Below, piece after piece: positions 38,301-49,043 of a stretch of 64,000 nucleotides of DNA (the stretch's first letter is position 1; each line of letters opens with the position of its first letter). The stretch spans positions 1,240,001-1,304,000 of the forward strand of contig OU612065.1 of NCBI GenBank assembly GCA_914767715.1, read 5' to 3'. The notes beneath the pieces were generated by a model. The model saw only the letters and a program-made list of their open reading frames with translations. It was not told where the DNA came from and searched no databases. This DNA comes from Membranipora membranacea (lineage: Eukaryota; Bryozoa; Gymnolaemata; Cheilostomatida; Membraniporidae). Both the position numbers and the translations under genes were made by a program.

Positions 38301-41300
38301 GCTATTCTCCTCTGGTAGATTATTTATCCTTGTACCGTCAAGGTCAAGTGTCCTCAACTCTGGTATGTCAAACAAAACCGACGGAATGTGCTCAGATTTA
38401 ATCTGACCGTTTCTAAAAAATACAGTATAATTAAGTTAATGAAATGTGAAACAAAAGGAGCTGAGTGATACATGCTGTTGTTGAGTGATACATGCTGTTG
38501 TTGTGGAAAGATGTTCAATGAGTAGTTTAAGTGCTCAAACGGTGCAAGATGCTGGTAGAGGCATTTCATTATCAACCACTTTCTCCCCTCCGTTTAAGTA
38601 TATACCCATAAAGTGCCACAGTTATGGCCCCCTTCTTTGTGTTGAGACAACTAATAAATTGCTGGTTAGACAACACCTGCCACATAACAGTACATTGTAG
38701 TAAACCATATAATTCCTCAACCTTACCAAATTTTTGAAGGAACAATATATTGTCATTCCAAGTCAAAATCGAGCAATCCTGGGAACTTGTCAGCATATTG
38801 GTATGATGGATATGAAACAATATGTCTTGATTGCCTATACATAACTATCATAACTATACATAACTATCTTTTTCTCTTGTATGACCAGTCTTTTTATCTA
38901 GCTCCATCTCAATTTTTTCGAAATGTTTGGAGTTATCCTCTTTTACATGGGGCCCATAACTGTGGCACTTTATGGGTATATACTTAAACGGAGGAGGGGA
39001 GAAAGTGGTTGATAATGAAATGCCTCTACCAGCATCTTGCACCGTTTGAGCACTTAAACTAGTATTGGAGTTAACAGTGCATGGCATTTATATCTATCCA
39101 GGTAATACACATTTATTTGTAGGCTACATCTCTTGAGTTTTTTGGTAAAACCATTAAATGCATATGGTAATAAAAGTTGATGCTGTTTACCTGATAGATG
39201 ATAGATAGATGATAGATGTATTACCCACCTGAGAAGTTTATTCATGTACTCATCAAGGTGAGCGTGGAAGCTGCGAGCATTTAGCTTCAGTTCTGTAAGC
39301 TCATGTAGTTCTCTCATAGTCTCTGGGAGCAGCTCCAGTATATTGCCATATAGATTGAGCTCCTTCAATCTCTCACAGAAAGCTATCTCCGGGGGAAGAG
39401 ACTTAATACTCGTCTCACTAACATTCAGATACTCCAGGTCTACTAAGTTACCTGTATCAAGAGGAGGGCAACTTCATGAGCTGCAATGTTGGCACATCTA
39501 GTGGTATTATAATCTCAGACATACTAAAGTAAGTAAGCAATGCTCTGTCTGCACAATGAGAGTCAGGTGGATAAAATACATTATAGATGTAAAAAATAAT
39601 GAGAGAAGTAGCCTTACCAACATCAGGCGGCAGCATCTGGAACTTATTACGGCTGACATCCAGTCTCTTCATGGCTATACATTCAAATACAACAGCTGGT
39701 ACATATCTTAGGTTACATTCGGAAATAGCCACTATCTGCAAAATTTGAAAGAAGAAAATACACATGGCATCTGTTTCTGAGTCTTCGTGATTCCTCCACA
39801 AAATTTGATCTAAGGACACGGATTTCACAACAAAATTTGACTGTTCCTTACCACTGCTGTTGTGTACTCACCTCAAGGTGTTTTAGCCTGGCGAGCTCTT
39901 TGGGTAGACCGCTGTAGTCTGTAGGACTAGAACATTTGATGCTGTTCTGACTAAGATTAAGAGCTCGTAACTCAGTAAGCTTACATATATCTGCAGGAAT
40001 GGCTCTCAAGTTGTTTCCTGATATATCCAGAACACCAATACCTTCAGCTAAATATCACAAAAAGATTATAGGATATTAAAATACATAATTTTCATAATCT
40101 GCCAGTCATCCGTTATATATCAAACTGTTATAATATTGACAATTGAATGTATTGAGATACTCCACCTTTTAAAGGTTTAATTGCTCCCACCCTCTTCTCT
40201 ACCGTCGACCAAAACAGGAAGTGGCTTGATATTTGTTCACAGAACTTATCTGACTGTCTCTCCCTTGATGAGCTGAGCACTCCCTTCCTTTTAACATTGC
40301 GACGTGACACTTGCTCATCCTCTCTCTCTGAGCCGCTGCTAGAGAATGCACCAACACTCTCAGATTTAGAGATAAAGCAGAGCGCCTGATGGCTGTACGC
40401 TCTGGTAGGTCTCTGTGAGCCGCCGCCGCCCCTCACTGACCCAACCCTCTGTGAGCCGGGCCTGCTGCTCACACTTGATACAGGTGAACTCCTTACTCTC
40501 CTCAGTGCAGTCTCCACATCTCTATTCACTGGTTTCTCTCTATCCTTTCTTGTGCCCTGTTTACGTCTCTCCATCTTTTAATGATGGACTTAAGTCAACA
40601 CACTGTGTACTACTTACGGTTAACTCAGCGTCAAAATTACCCCGTCTGACTGCCAATGGCATCAAGAATATTGATAATGAACAAGAGAAGATAACTCAAT
40701 AATAAGTAATTCTAGATATATGTGATATAGTGTGTGACATGACATACCTGTGAATGTGTCATGAGGTAACTGAGTGAGACCACTGAACGAGAGATCCTCT
40801 GTTCTCAGGTTTAACTTTGCCAGATCCGGTGATTTGATGATGACTTTTTTTGGCTTATTATCGTCAGGAGATCCCTTCTTGGCTGATAAAAGACGTGATT
40901 GTATTGACGATACTGACTTTGTAGATTTAGCAGATGTCATCGATTTCTTTCCTTGACTTACAGCACTTTTCCCAGATTTCCTGTCAGAGACATACAATAA
41001 AGTTAGTTGCTACTTCTAGTCTGTTATTTCTAGTCAGTAATACAATCGTTGTTTGTGTGGAGATAAAAGCTGAAACTCTACAGCACAACTACATCTTTGC
41101 TCTGCAGGAATGTTTGAAATGAGCTTGCCTGTAGTTGTTGTCCAAACTGAAGAGACTTGTTGAAAGTTGTAATTTTGTATTATTTTTTTGGCTGACTCAA
41201 CACAACCCGACGTAACGTAACGAGTATGATTACTACTTACGGGGGACCCGCTGTTGCAGATTTTTTACCAGCTCCTGGTTTTCCTTGTCTGCTCGGAGAC

Positions 41301-44300
41301 TTTGATTTAGATCTTCTGTTAGGAGATTTAGACTGAGATCTGTGTGAGGAGTTACCTCTCTTTGGTGATGACGACTTTGAGGAAGGCATGATATCTGAGT
41401 TTTATCTGACAGTAACCTGTGCATATTAATATAACAAATAGTCAGCGAGTGGTGATACCCAAAGCTTGTCTGCAATTAAAGGATATCTGTCAATGCATGC
41501 TGCCTGATACTGAAGCAAATTGGCCTTACAAATATCTCAGCTCATCTATAGACAGATTATACTGATGTATTCTCTAGTAATACTGACAGCTGATACTCAA
41601 TGTCAGCACATGTACTCATATAAATGTGCACCGCCAGCATGCAGCAGTACATCCTCTGTTGTGTTACTGTTTGTACTTGTACCAGCTTAGTATTATAATT
41701 TAATGTCACTTACACTAATATCTTGTATTCCCATATGATTTATTTACTGCTGCCGATTTGAGTGTATAAACTATCCGCTTCCTTCACAGTCTAACATTCT
41801 CACATCTTTCTACTAGTTATTCTGTGTGAATATGTAAGCTACTGTATGGCTAATAATATGTGCGTTATAGAAAATAAGTTTAGAATTTATTTGTTCAATG
41901 CGCTATTATTATTACCATTGAGTATGATAAATTGTAATCTATCCTATTTCAATGTATGAAAAGTCACCAATAGCAACAGGCTATTTAATCAAATAGACCA
42001 ATCGATGTTTTGTACCAAACATTGATTGTGTGTTTAATCAAACTGCAATTATCTGGGGCTGCCACAGTGCTACTGGCCATAATGCCCGTTGGATTCCAAT
42101 AAACCGGTGCCTGTTTAACCAGGGAGGTTTTATTTGGTTCAACTTATGTTTAATATGGATCACCTTCTCTTGTTCAAGTGAATGAACAATTTGCTATTTC
42201 AGCTAGGAATGCACAAACCAGGTTTTGTGCATTCCTAGCTGAATGCACAAAAACTTTGGTCAAATTTTATCACACATATAAATGCTAGCCTGACAGTCAC
42301 GCTAGCATTTATATTTATAATTTGACAAAAGTTAGAAAAGTAATATGGCTGACTTGAAAATTTGTTTCTTGCCCCCTAGTCTATATGAGTAAGGTGATTA
42401 CTAGTCTATATGAGTAAGGTGATTACTAGTCTATATGAGTAAGGTGATTACTAGACCAAGTTTGGTCCATTTGTCTACATTCGGAGTTGCTCCCCCTCCA
42501 GTGGAAAGGGAGCAACTGGCATGCCGGCAAACTGAATCCAACTTGATCTAGGTGATTACATAGACTTAGTAATATGTATGATCTTCATCTTCTTAATAGT
42601 CCTGATACTTTTTTGTAAGATAATTGGATTCAATGCAGAACTACAAGACATGAAAATCAATAATCATTAATCCTCCTGCCCATCACAGATATACCAATAT
42701 GTTTTATTGTGCTCTAAAATCATTACATAAGATGATAATTGTAATATTGAGGAAGTTGAATATTAATGAAATAACACAATGTCATTACAAAAGGTCTGGA
42801 AACTAATCCATTATCATACTCAGTCGAGCGAAAGTAAAAGGACAGATAAAATCAGATCAGAACTTTAAACTCTATACATGTTCAATGAAAACGATTTGAA
42901 ATGTCTTGTTGTATACGTGGTCTGCACTACAAATTCGGTCTGCGGTACTAATTCGGTTTGCGGAGACGTACATAGATAAGCGAGATGAAATATTACTGCT
43001 GTGCTGGCTCGCATATATAAATATATTTCACACTGTAAACTCCCTAACTCCTTGACTTTATATAATGTATATGACACTCGTTATCTTGCAGGTATCCTTA
43101 CAAATACTGATACTGCTGACTGGTAACTATAACTTCTTCAACCTTCTCACAATGATTCTCTGTGTCTCGCTGGTTGATGATGATGATCTGAAGACTGTAT
43201 CTCGCAGAAGTAAGTCTCCTCCATGTATCTACTACAATGAACACAGCCAGTGAAGAAATTAACTATTCACACCAGGGTACATGGACATCGAGCTGTTGAT
43301 TGATGAGGTTTCCTGAAAACAATTATTATACAACAAGAAAAATAAAGTTCATTTTTTATTCTGAAACAACTTTAGAAACTTTAAAACATCGGGTTTTTGC
43401 AGTGAATGACTGACTGACTGAATGACTGACTGACTGACTGACTGACTGACTGACTGACTGACTGACTGACTGACTGACTGACTGACTGACTGACTGACTG
43501 ACTGACTGACTGACTGACTGACTGACTGACTGACTGACTGACTGACTGACTGACTGACTGACTGACTGACTGACTGACTGACTGACTGACTGACTGACTG
43601 ACTGACTGAATGAATGAATGACTGACTGACGAGCTAATTTTTGTTGTTGTATCGTCTATGGACATGATTGCTGTATACATTCTCCTGGCGTCCACAGTGA
43701 TATATTTTTTGGTACTAATTAAAGTTGTTGTATCTAGTCAAACCGCCTATGCTGGATACATTTTAGGCTCCGTTCTCCCTTTCCATTCAACTGCACATGG
43801 TAATCTGATAAGTGTGGCTTTATCTTTTGGTCGCCGCTTGCCTGTCATTGGTTATGGAGATGTACCGCAATTTTAAGTTGGGTTTTTGTAATGTCAGGCG
43901 AAGGCTCTAACTCTCCATTGATGTTTCTCACATTTGTACAGGCTATGGTGTTAAAACTCTCACAGTGAAACAAGACCTGCACCTTACAAGTCAACCGAGT
44001 ACAACTAAAGAGCCCACCAAGTACAACTAAAGAGCCCACCCACCTAGCAATATCTATATCTCCTCATTATATCAATTTCAAGTTTTTGTTAGCATCATAC
44101 CGGTATAAAATTATTATGAAGGTTTTAATACTTTTTTTTTAGACCGAAGAAGAAGTTGGTTTATTACGATACAGTCATACCTATCTACAGCCCTCACCCT
44201 GCTCGTGTTTCTTGTGCTCGGATATTACAGCCACAAATACTTTCAATTCTCAATATCTGAAAACAAGATATACTCTAAAATCAGTGAGTGCATCATTTAA

Positions 44301-47293
44301 TCAAAAACTATGGCGTATATATGTCCTCTGATCTTTACTGCTGTGGCTCAGCAGACCTGGATACCATATTATATTGTTGTCGATGAGAGATTTTCTCAGT
44401 CAACGTTTATATTTGAGTTTACATTTTGCAGACTTTACTAGGAAAGGTTTTGATGTGTATGTACACTACGCCACCTGGGCCAGTATCTACTTAGCTGCAG
44501 CTGCTCTCGGCTTAGAAATACTCAAAGCTTTGTACAGGTAAGTAGATCTTACTGCAATTTCATTACTTTCCATATTAAACAGACGGCTACATTAAAACAA
44601 ATCAATTTTATATATCCTACAGTTTTGTCACCTTGCGATTCACAAAGTTCTTATCTCATGATCATTCAGTCATGATTAAGTTTGATTTATTTTCAGCGCC
44701 ATGAGACGTGAGAAGGGAGTGTTAAGTATTACTTACTCTATTATGAGTACAGCACTGATGAGTGGTGTGGTTATATATATGTTCTGTATAAGCCTTATCC
44801 CACATACTACTGTAGACCATGACATCAGAAGACAGATACCAGATGTTATACACAGACTACATGCTGATTATGATAACCTACAGCTGGTCAGCTCGTACGG
44901 ATTATTCAGAAGGTATCACTTATACTCCGATTGAGTAAGGAGAATTATCGCTTACGACTTTGCGTTCATAAATTTAAGGTTTAACTTAAATACTCACTTT
45001 GAGGCGGCTATTCAGATTCACATCTGATTCTCCATATTCTATTCTATCATGTGAGCAATTTCCAGCTTTAGAATCCTAATATTGAGGAATTTATGGTCTC
45101 TCAAACTTTCAAGGTGATGAGAGAAATTCGTTTGGGTTTAACAAGTCAGGATTTGTCTTCTACTTATGTTTGAGGAGACGACTCCCATTTCAATATATTA
45201 ACAATATTGCTCTTTTCCACAGATATAATATAGATAGAGTGTATTCTTTAGAAGATACTTCGTTATTTTTATTTATCTTTCCTGTGTAATGCACAGTATG
45301 ACTGGTGTCGGAGGGAGACCTGAGGTGGTGGTTATGGGAAGTAACGATAAACAGAAATGGAAGGAGTATGAGTTCCTTTATAAGCCTGGTTCTCTCAATA
45401 GAAATCCTCCTGTAGTTGGTAAGGATTCTATTGTGTCTCCATAAAACCATTTTGGTTTTCAGTTAAGGGGCAACCAAGGTTTCGCAGCAATGCATTAATG
45501 GGTAGCAAATAATGTGCTGGGCAGCATCAGCTTTGTGCATTACGCGATGCAAAACTCAAAGTAGTTGCTGACTCTAAGCTGGGTAACACTTCAGTTTAGG
45601 GGAGGTTCCAAGACTTTGCTGTAATAATTATAGAGCACAGGCTAAATAATAACAGGAACAGGAAACTGCTATGTGGTATTATCTTTTAGCTGAGTTTGAG
45701 TACCTGATGGAAGAAATGTTTCACAAGAATTCTGGCTGAATAATCATCCGAATTATTTTTCCCCATGCAGAAGGTGCAATCTGCTATTAATCAATGGCCA
45801 TCAATGAGAAGTTGTTTGAAATCTTGGTTGCCCTTTAAGTTAAATCGAATTCACACCTGGGCTTCATGGACAAGCATTGTGTTTTTTGTTGATATTAAAT
45901 GATTCATTTCTGTATTTTAGCGCCACACCAGCCCAGACTAGATTGGCAGATGTGGTTTGCTGCTCTGGGATATTATAATCAGAATCACTGGTTTATAGTG
46001 ATGCTCTACAGACTGCTAGATAACGAGCCGACTGTTCTCAATCTAATACAGAAAAATCCGTTCCCTGATAGACCACCTAAGTACATCAAAGCTCAGCTCT
46101 TCACCTATCATTACTCTGGTCTGAGCGCTCGAAGGTGAGCCATAGACATGGGAGATTACTTTCAGTACATTTTATGTATTTTACAGATAGGGCGTACTAA
46201 TCATCCCCTGGTTTGGACTTAACATACTATTACAGAGTATATTTACATTGTGGTCTTGCTTTTCAGTACATCAGACTTGACTTTTGTGGCTAGAAATTGT
46301 GATGATATTATCTAATTAAAATATCTCAACTCTACTCTACAAACAATAAATGAAAGTGAGCTCCACATGCATAATATATTATGTCAAATGTCAACTCAAA
46401 CTTTACCTATAAACAGAGGAAATGCACTCTTTGTGCATTATGCTACGCTTATTAAACAGTAATCAGTTACGAGCATTCGATAATCTAATGAGTTGGTTTG
46501 TGAATATTTGAAGGAATTGGTGGATAAGAGATAATAACCCCAATGAGTACACACCTATACTATCTAAAGATGAGCCGACATTGGTCAAGTATCTCAGTGA
46601 GAGACAGATTCTGGTGAGTTAAATCATAACATCTCAAGTTACATGTGAAGACCATGAAGAAAGCTCTCAGTTGGCTTTGTTAGTCCTGATTGCCAAAAGT
46701 AGATAACCTTGAGCACATATCCAAAACTTAGTACAAAAGATTTCACATTTTTGAAGTGTGACATGGCAATAAGTGCTTTGGTTATCAATGGGGAAATTTC
46801 TCAGAGCTTAGAAATACATGTTTGGCCAATCTGCCAAATAAATTTAAAACTCATGCATAAGTTTTCAGTATGTGAATGAATATTGTAAAGTTGTTTGGGA
46901 AAAAATCGGGAATGGGCGGGTGACTTGCCACAAAAAAACTTGTGAAAAGTGTATTAAGGAACCAGAACCAGTTGCGATAGTGGGAAACTTTTAGTTCGGG
47001 TACTCTTATACTTAACACTAATCTGACCTAATCATCTAATAGTTTGATTAATATTACATATTTTTATTAATATTACAAATTTTTTGTTGAAGTTTCCAAA
47101 TATCAAACACAACGTTTAATTTTTCTTTTTTCAGCCTGTCAGAGACAGATACAAACCTTATGGAAAGTTAGACGCAAGCCTCAGGACCATCAGATCAGCT
47201 GTGGGAAGTGTGGATCATGCCCTCTTTGTTTTTGCTCTGTATTTTGTAGCCGTGGCTAATGCACTTATGGGCAGACTCATATCTGCCTACTAA
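29392..47293 (+). CDS. LMF: Lipase maturation factor (LMF1/LMF2 type)
   Basis: Fourteen exons: 29392-29476, 30395-30445, 30662-30890, 31076-31266, 31582-31607, 31769-31921, 43092-43209, 44143-44283, 44432-44537, 44697-44912, 45297-45418, 45921-46134, 46514-46613, 47135-47293; 636 residues, phases consistent throughout. LMF proteins are multi-pass ER membrane proteins needed for folding and assembly of secreted lipases. Family landmarks: [18 protein letters not shown] near the N-terminus, [20 protein letters not shown] and [27 protein letters not shown], then [26 protein letters not shown] and [18 protein letters not shown]. Several hydrophobic helices lie in exons 1, 3, 4, 6, 7, 8, 9 and 10. 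The fifth exon is only 26 bases. Intron 6 (31922-43091) holds a complete Roco gene on the other strand; other introns are mostly below 1 kb. LMF1 versus LMF2 orthology is not decided. Confidence 0.93.
32534..41389 (-). CDS. LRR-Roc-COR (Roco family) GTPase without kinase
   Basis: Seventeen exons: 32534-32806, 32994-33272, 33462-33662, 33800-34039, 34164-34309, 34552-34753, 35354-35548, 35662-35824, 36761-36890, 36999-37149, 37649-37901, 38050-38412, 39229-39451, 39618-39735, 39872-40047, 40748-40980, 41241-41389; 1164 residues. Residues 1-105 are basic and Ser/Lys-rich. Leucine-rich repeats fill about 130-505 (for example [29 protein letters not shown]). The Roc GTPase domain has the P-loop GEKGSGKTT (about 540-548), a switch Thr, the DLGG Walker B (about 621-624) and THCD (about 682-685) in place of NKxD. 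The COR domain follows ([34 protein letters not shown]). The C-terminal 70 residues are Ser/Thr/Pro-rich, and no kinase domain follows. This architecture resembles MFHAS1/MASL1-type Rocos rather than LRRK. The gene lies wholly inside LMF intron 6, antisense to LMF. Confidence 0.9.
34755..35265. repeat. 29-base minisatellite in a Roco intron
   Basis: About 17 head-to-tail copies of a 29-base unit containing GAGGATATAACTGGTAGCG. Copies are almost identical except the last two, which carry two shared changes (ATAGCTGGTAGTG), and one near the middle with ATA for ACA. Such homogeneity implies recent expansion. It fills most of the intron between the exons at 34552-34753 and 35354-35548 and probably varies in copy number. 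Confidence 0.95.
37315..37600. mobile_element. Degenerate repeat with ACTTATAAGT ends and tRNA-like core
   Basis: Both edges carry CTTATAAG-rich sequence (ACCTCACTTATAAGACACC at the left, CCTTCACTTATAAGTCACGC at the right). This resembles terminal repeats of pogo/Tigger-type elements. Between them the minus strand at 37441-37505 reads GGCCGAATAGCTCAGTGTGT followed by AGAGC and GCGGGTTTGAAACCC, a tRNA-like A and B box with a TGT anticodon position. Pairing of the stems is poor, so a functional tRNA is not called. Confidence 0.4.
38525..39059. mobile_element. TA-flanked MITE with about 110-base inverted repeats
   Basis: The first about 108 bases (38525-38632) reappear as reverse complement at about 38947-39059 with only a few differences, one a 3-base indel. 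Ends read GTTTAAGTGCTCAAACGGTG and the complement, flanked by TA on both sides (38523-38524, 39060-39061). A TA target with long inverted repeats suggests the Tc1/mariner superfamily. The unique core of about 310 bases has no coding potential. It lies in the intron between Roco exons 38050-38412 and 39229-39451. Confidence 0.75.
40128..40574 (-). CDS. Possible alternative first exon of the Roco gene
   Basis: A 148-codon open frame in the intron between Roco exons 40748-40980 and 39872-40047. It starts [20 protein letters not shown] and is Arg/Ser-rich ([20 protein letters not shown]), much like the normal Roco N-terminus. A donor-like AAAAG|GTGGAG near 40168 would leave phase 1, which fits the acceptor of the next Roco exon. 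The main model skips this region with correct phases. It could be an alternative promoter product, an independent small gene or chance. No family is recognised. Confidence 0.35.
   Translation of the reverse strand: MERRKQGTRKDREKPVNRDVETALRRVRSSPVSSVSSRPGSQRVGSVRGGGGSQRPTRAYSHQALCFISKSESVGAFSSSGSEREDEQVSRRNVKRKGVLSSSRERQSDKFCEQISSHFLFWSTVEKRVGAIKPLKGGVSQYIQLSIL
42200..42241. repeat. Near-perfect palindrome
   Basis: Arms of about 18 bases (CAGCTAGGAATGCACAAA and its complement) surround a loop of a few bases. A strong DNA or RNA hairpin is expected. It lies in LMF intron 6, upstream of the Roco gene, and sits directly beside a second palindrome. Confidence 0.8.
42252..42333. repeat. Second palindrome, MITE-like
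   Basis: Arms of about 33-37 bases with a few mismatches: ACTTTGGTCAAATTTTAT... with ATAAATGCTAGC at the left, and the complement GCTAGCATTTAT... with AATTTGACAAAAGT at the right. The loop is about 10 bases. It resembles a short foldback element. Confidence 0.65.
42376..42454. repeat. 25-base tandem repeat, three copies
   Basis: The unit CTAGTCTATATGAGTAAGG followed by TGATTA is repeated three times without difference, ending in CTAG. Confidence 0.9.
43408..43630. repeat. (GACT)n microsatellite
   Basis: About 220 bases of almost pure GACT tetranucleotide (over 50 units) with a few GAAT variants at the edges, in LMF intron 7. Antisense reading gives an artefactual poly-Ser-Gln-Val peptide. 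Confidence 0.97.
45467..45834. mobile_element. TTAA-flanked MITE, copy B
   Basis: A 368-base element in LMF intron 11 with ends GGGGCAACCAAGGTTTC and ATCTTGGTTGCCCT, flanked by TTAA at 45463-45466 and 45835-45838. It is the same family as 27644-28008 but inserted in the opposite orientation; internal blocks such as CAGGAACAGGAAACTGCT match the complement of copy A. Confidence 0.8.
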
Positions 47294-48890
47294 CACAGTA
47301 AATAATCTCCTTCACAGCAGCCCGTGAACAAAAACTGAAAATCAGCTTATATTTGAAACTGAATCACATTCAACTGGTACACAAGATTCACTTAGTGCAT
47401 GTCTCAAAGTGCGAATTACCCAGTTGTGGTGAAATATTTGAATTTAATTAAATGCTGGTTTTTCAAAATATCTCATTCCCTAAAATATAATGACCCGTGA
47501 GTTGAATTTAGCTTTGCAAGCCGTACATTTTTATCCAAACTGCCATCGCAAAGTTCTAAATGAGAAAGTGTCTGTTGTTAGTCAGGTTGCATATTTGATT
47601 GCGGATGTAAAAATTTGTTACTCACAGTATTCTTAGGGGTATGGTCCTTAGCTATGATCCAAATATCAAGCAATTGCGGAATTTTGCACCCAAGTCTATT
47701 GCATTATATGTTGCAGCAGCAAAGAAAAAGAGCCTGCTGTAGAACCATCATGCTTCTCTGCATGGTTTTTAACTCGCAACTTCTGGGCTAATTGGTCAAT
47801 GACCTTCTTACTTTCTCATTATATCCATCAATGTCTCAAATTACATATTGTAAAGTTTTGAGGATGGATGCGCATAACTTCCTGAGATATAGCCAGATAA
47901 AAAAAGTTCCTCTTGATTTTGTTAATTTGCTTGTTTTGATGGCTCCCTGCAGGTCACATGACTTGTCACAACGTAACGTTATTTCAGTCTGATGAAAGTG
48001 TTGGCTGTTGTGATAATAGCTTTCACGGTAGCGATAAAGATAGCTTAGGAAATTAATCTTGAGCTATACTACAAACTTCATGAATTTCCATGCACACCAT
48101 CCATCTGTGTAACACTACAGTGTAATACAACACAGTTTTCTAACATTTATAAGCAGATACTATATGTATGTATATATGATATCAATTTTATTTGTCAATC
48201 AAGTCATTTGCACTTACGAGACCATGCACAAACAAAAATAAATTGTAATTGTGAGCTCATCCCTATAATCAGCTGCACCTTGTGTGTTACCCCCAATATT
48301 ATTAAGTCTATGGTTACTCCCCAAGATTTACTCCTCTCTGACCACATCTGAAGCTTAGTAAAATTATAATAATTGGTGAACCGAAGACCATGTTAAAAAT
48401 TATATCAAGATTTGTTGTCTTCGGTACTGACAGATTTACGTAAGTGGTTGTTGACTGAGAAGCTTAATCACTGTGTTCAACAAAATGATTTATGGTAAAC
48501 TGTTATTTAAGTGAAGATTTTGTTAAGCAGTTGTAGTTGAAATGTGAAATGGAAATTGGACACTGGTAGTATCTCTACCTTACTAGACCAGACAGTCAGG
48601 AAATGGAAAAATGACAAAAAATACAACCAGGCCGCCTGTGAGTTTCCAGTTGTTATACATATTACATTCAGGTCATGAAAACCTCATGGCGACCTCTTCT
48701 CCAAACCTTTTATGACAGCAAACCAATATTAGGTTTGGATTGAGATTGTGGTTTAAATTCTTTGTCTGATGGTTCTTGTAGTGGTAATTATCTCCCTCAG
48801 TGCACACAGAGTCTGCACAGCGGAATTATTATATGAAGATGCACATGCATGGACCTCTCATGATCAGTTATGCTTGTTGTTTTGTTGTTT
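47294..48890. other. Intergenic region, LMF / amine oxidase
   Basis: Likely 3' UTR of LMF at first, then AT-rich sequence with no recognised gene, RNA or repeat family. Homology between the two amine oxidase copies starts near 48895. Confidence 0.4.
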
Positions 48891-49043
48891 ATTCAGCTGC
48901 TGTGTTAGTTCTGCTTGACTGGTCTTTGCATGTTGTTGATAATACAAGTTCATAACTTCAGGCTGTCAGACAGTGTCAATTCCCGGCTCTCTACAGAAGT
49001 GCTGAAGAATACTTCTCATATAGACTGTTAGAGATAATCTAAT

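Noticed and set aside
43381-43695. Long Ser-Gln-Val repeat protein on the minus strand
   Set aside because: It is only a translation of the GACT microsatellite.
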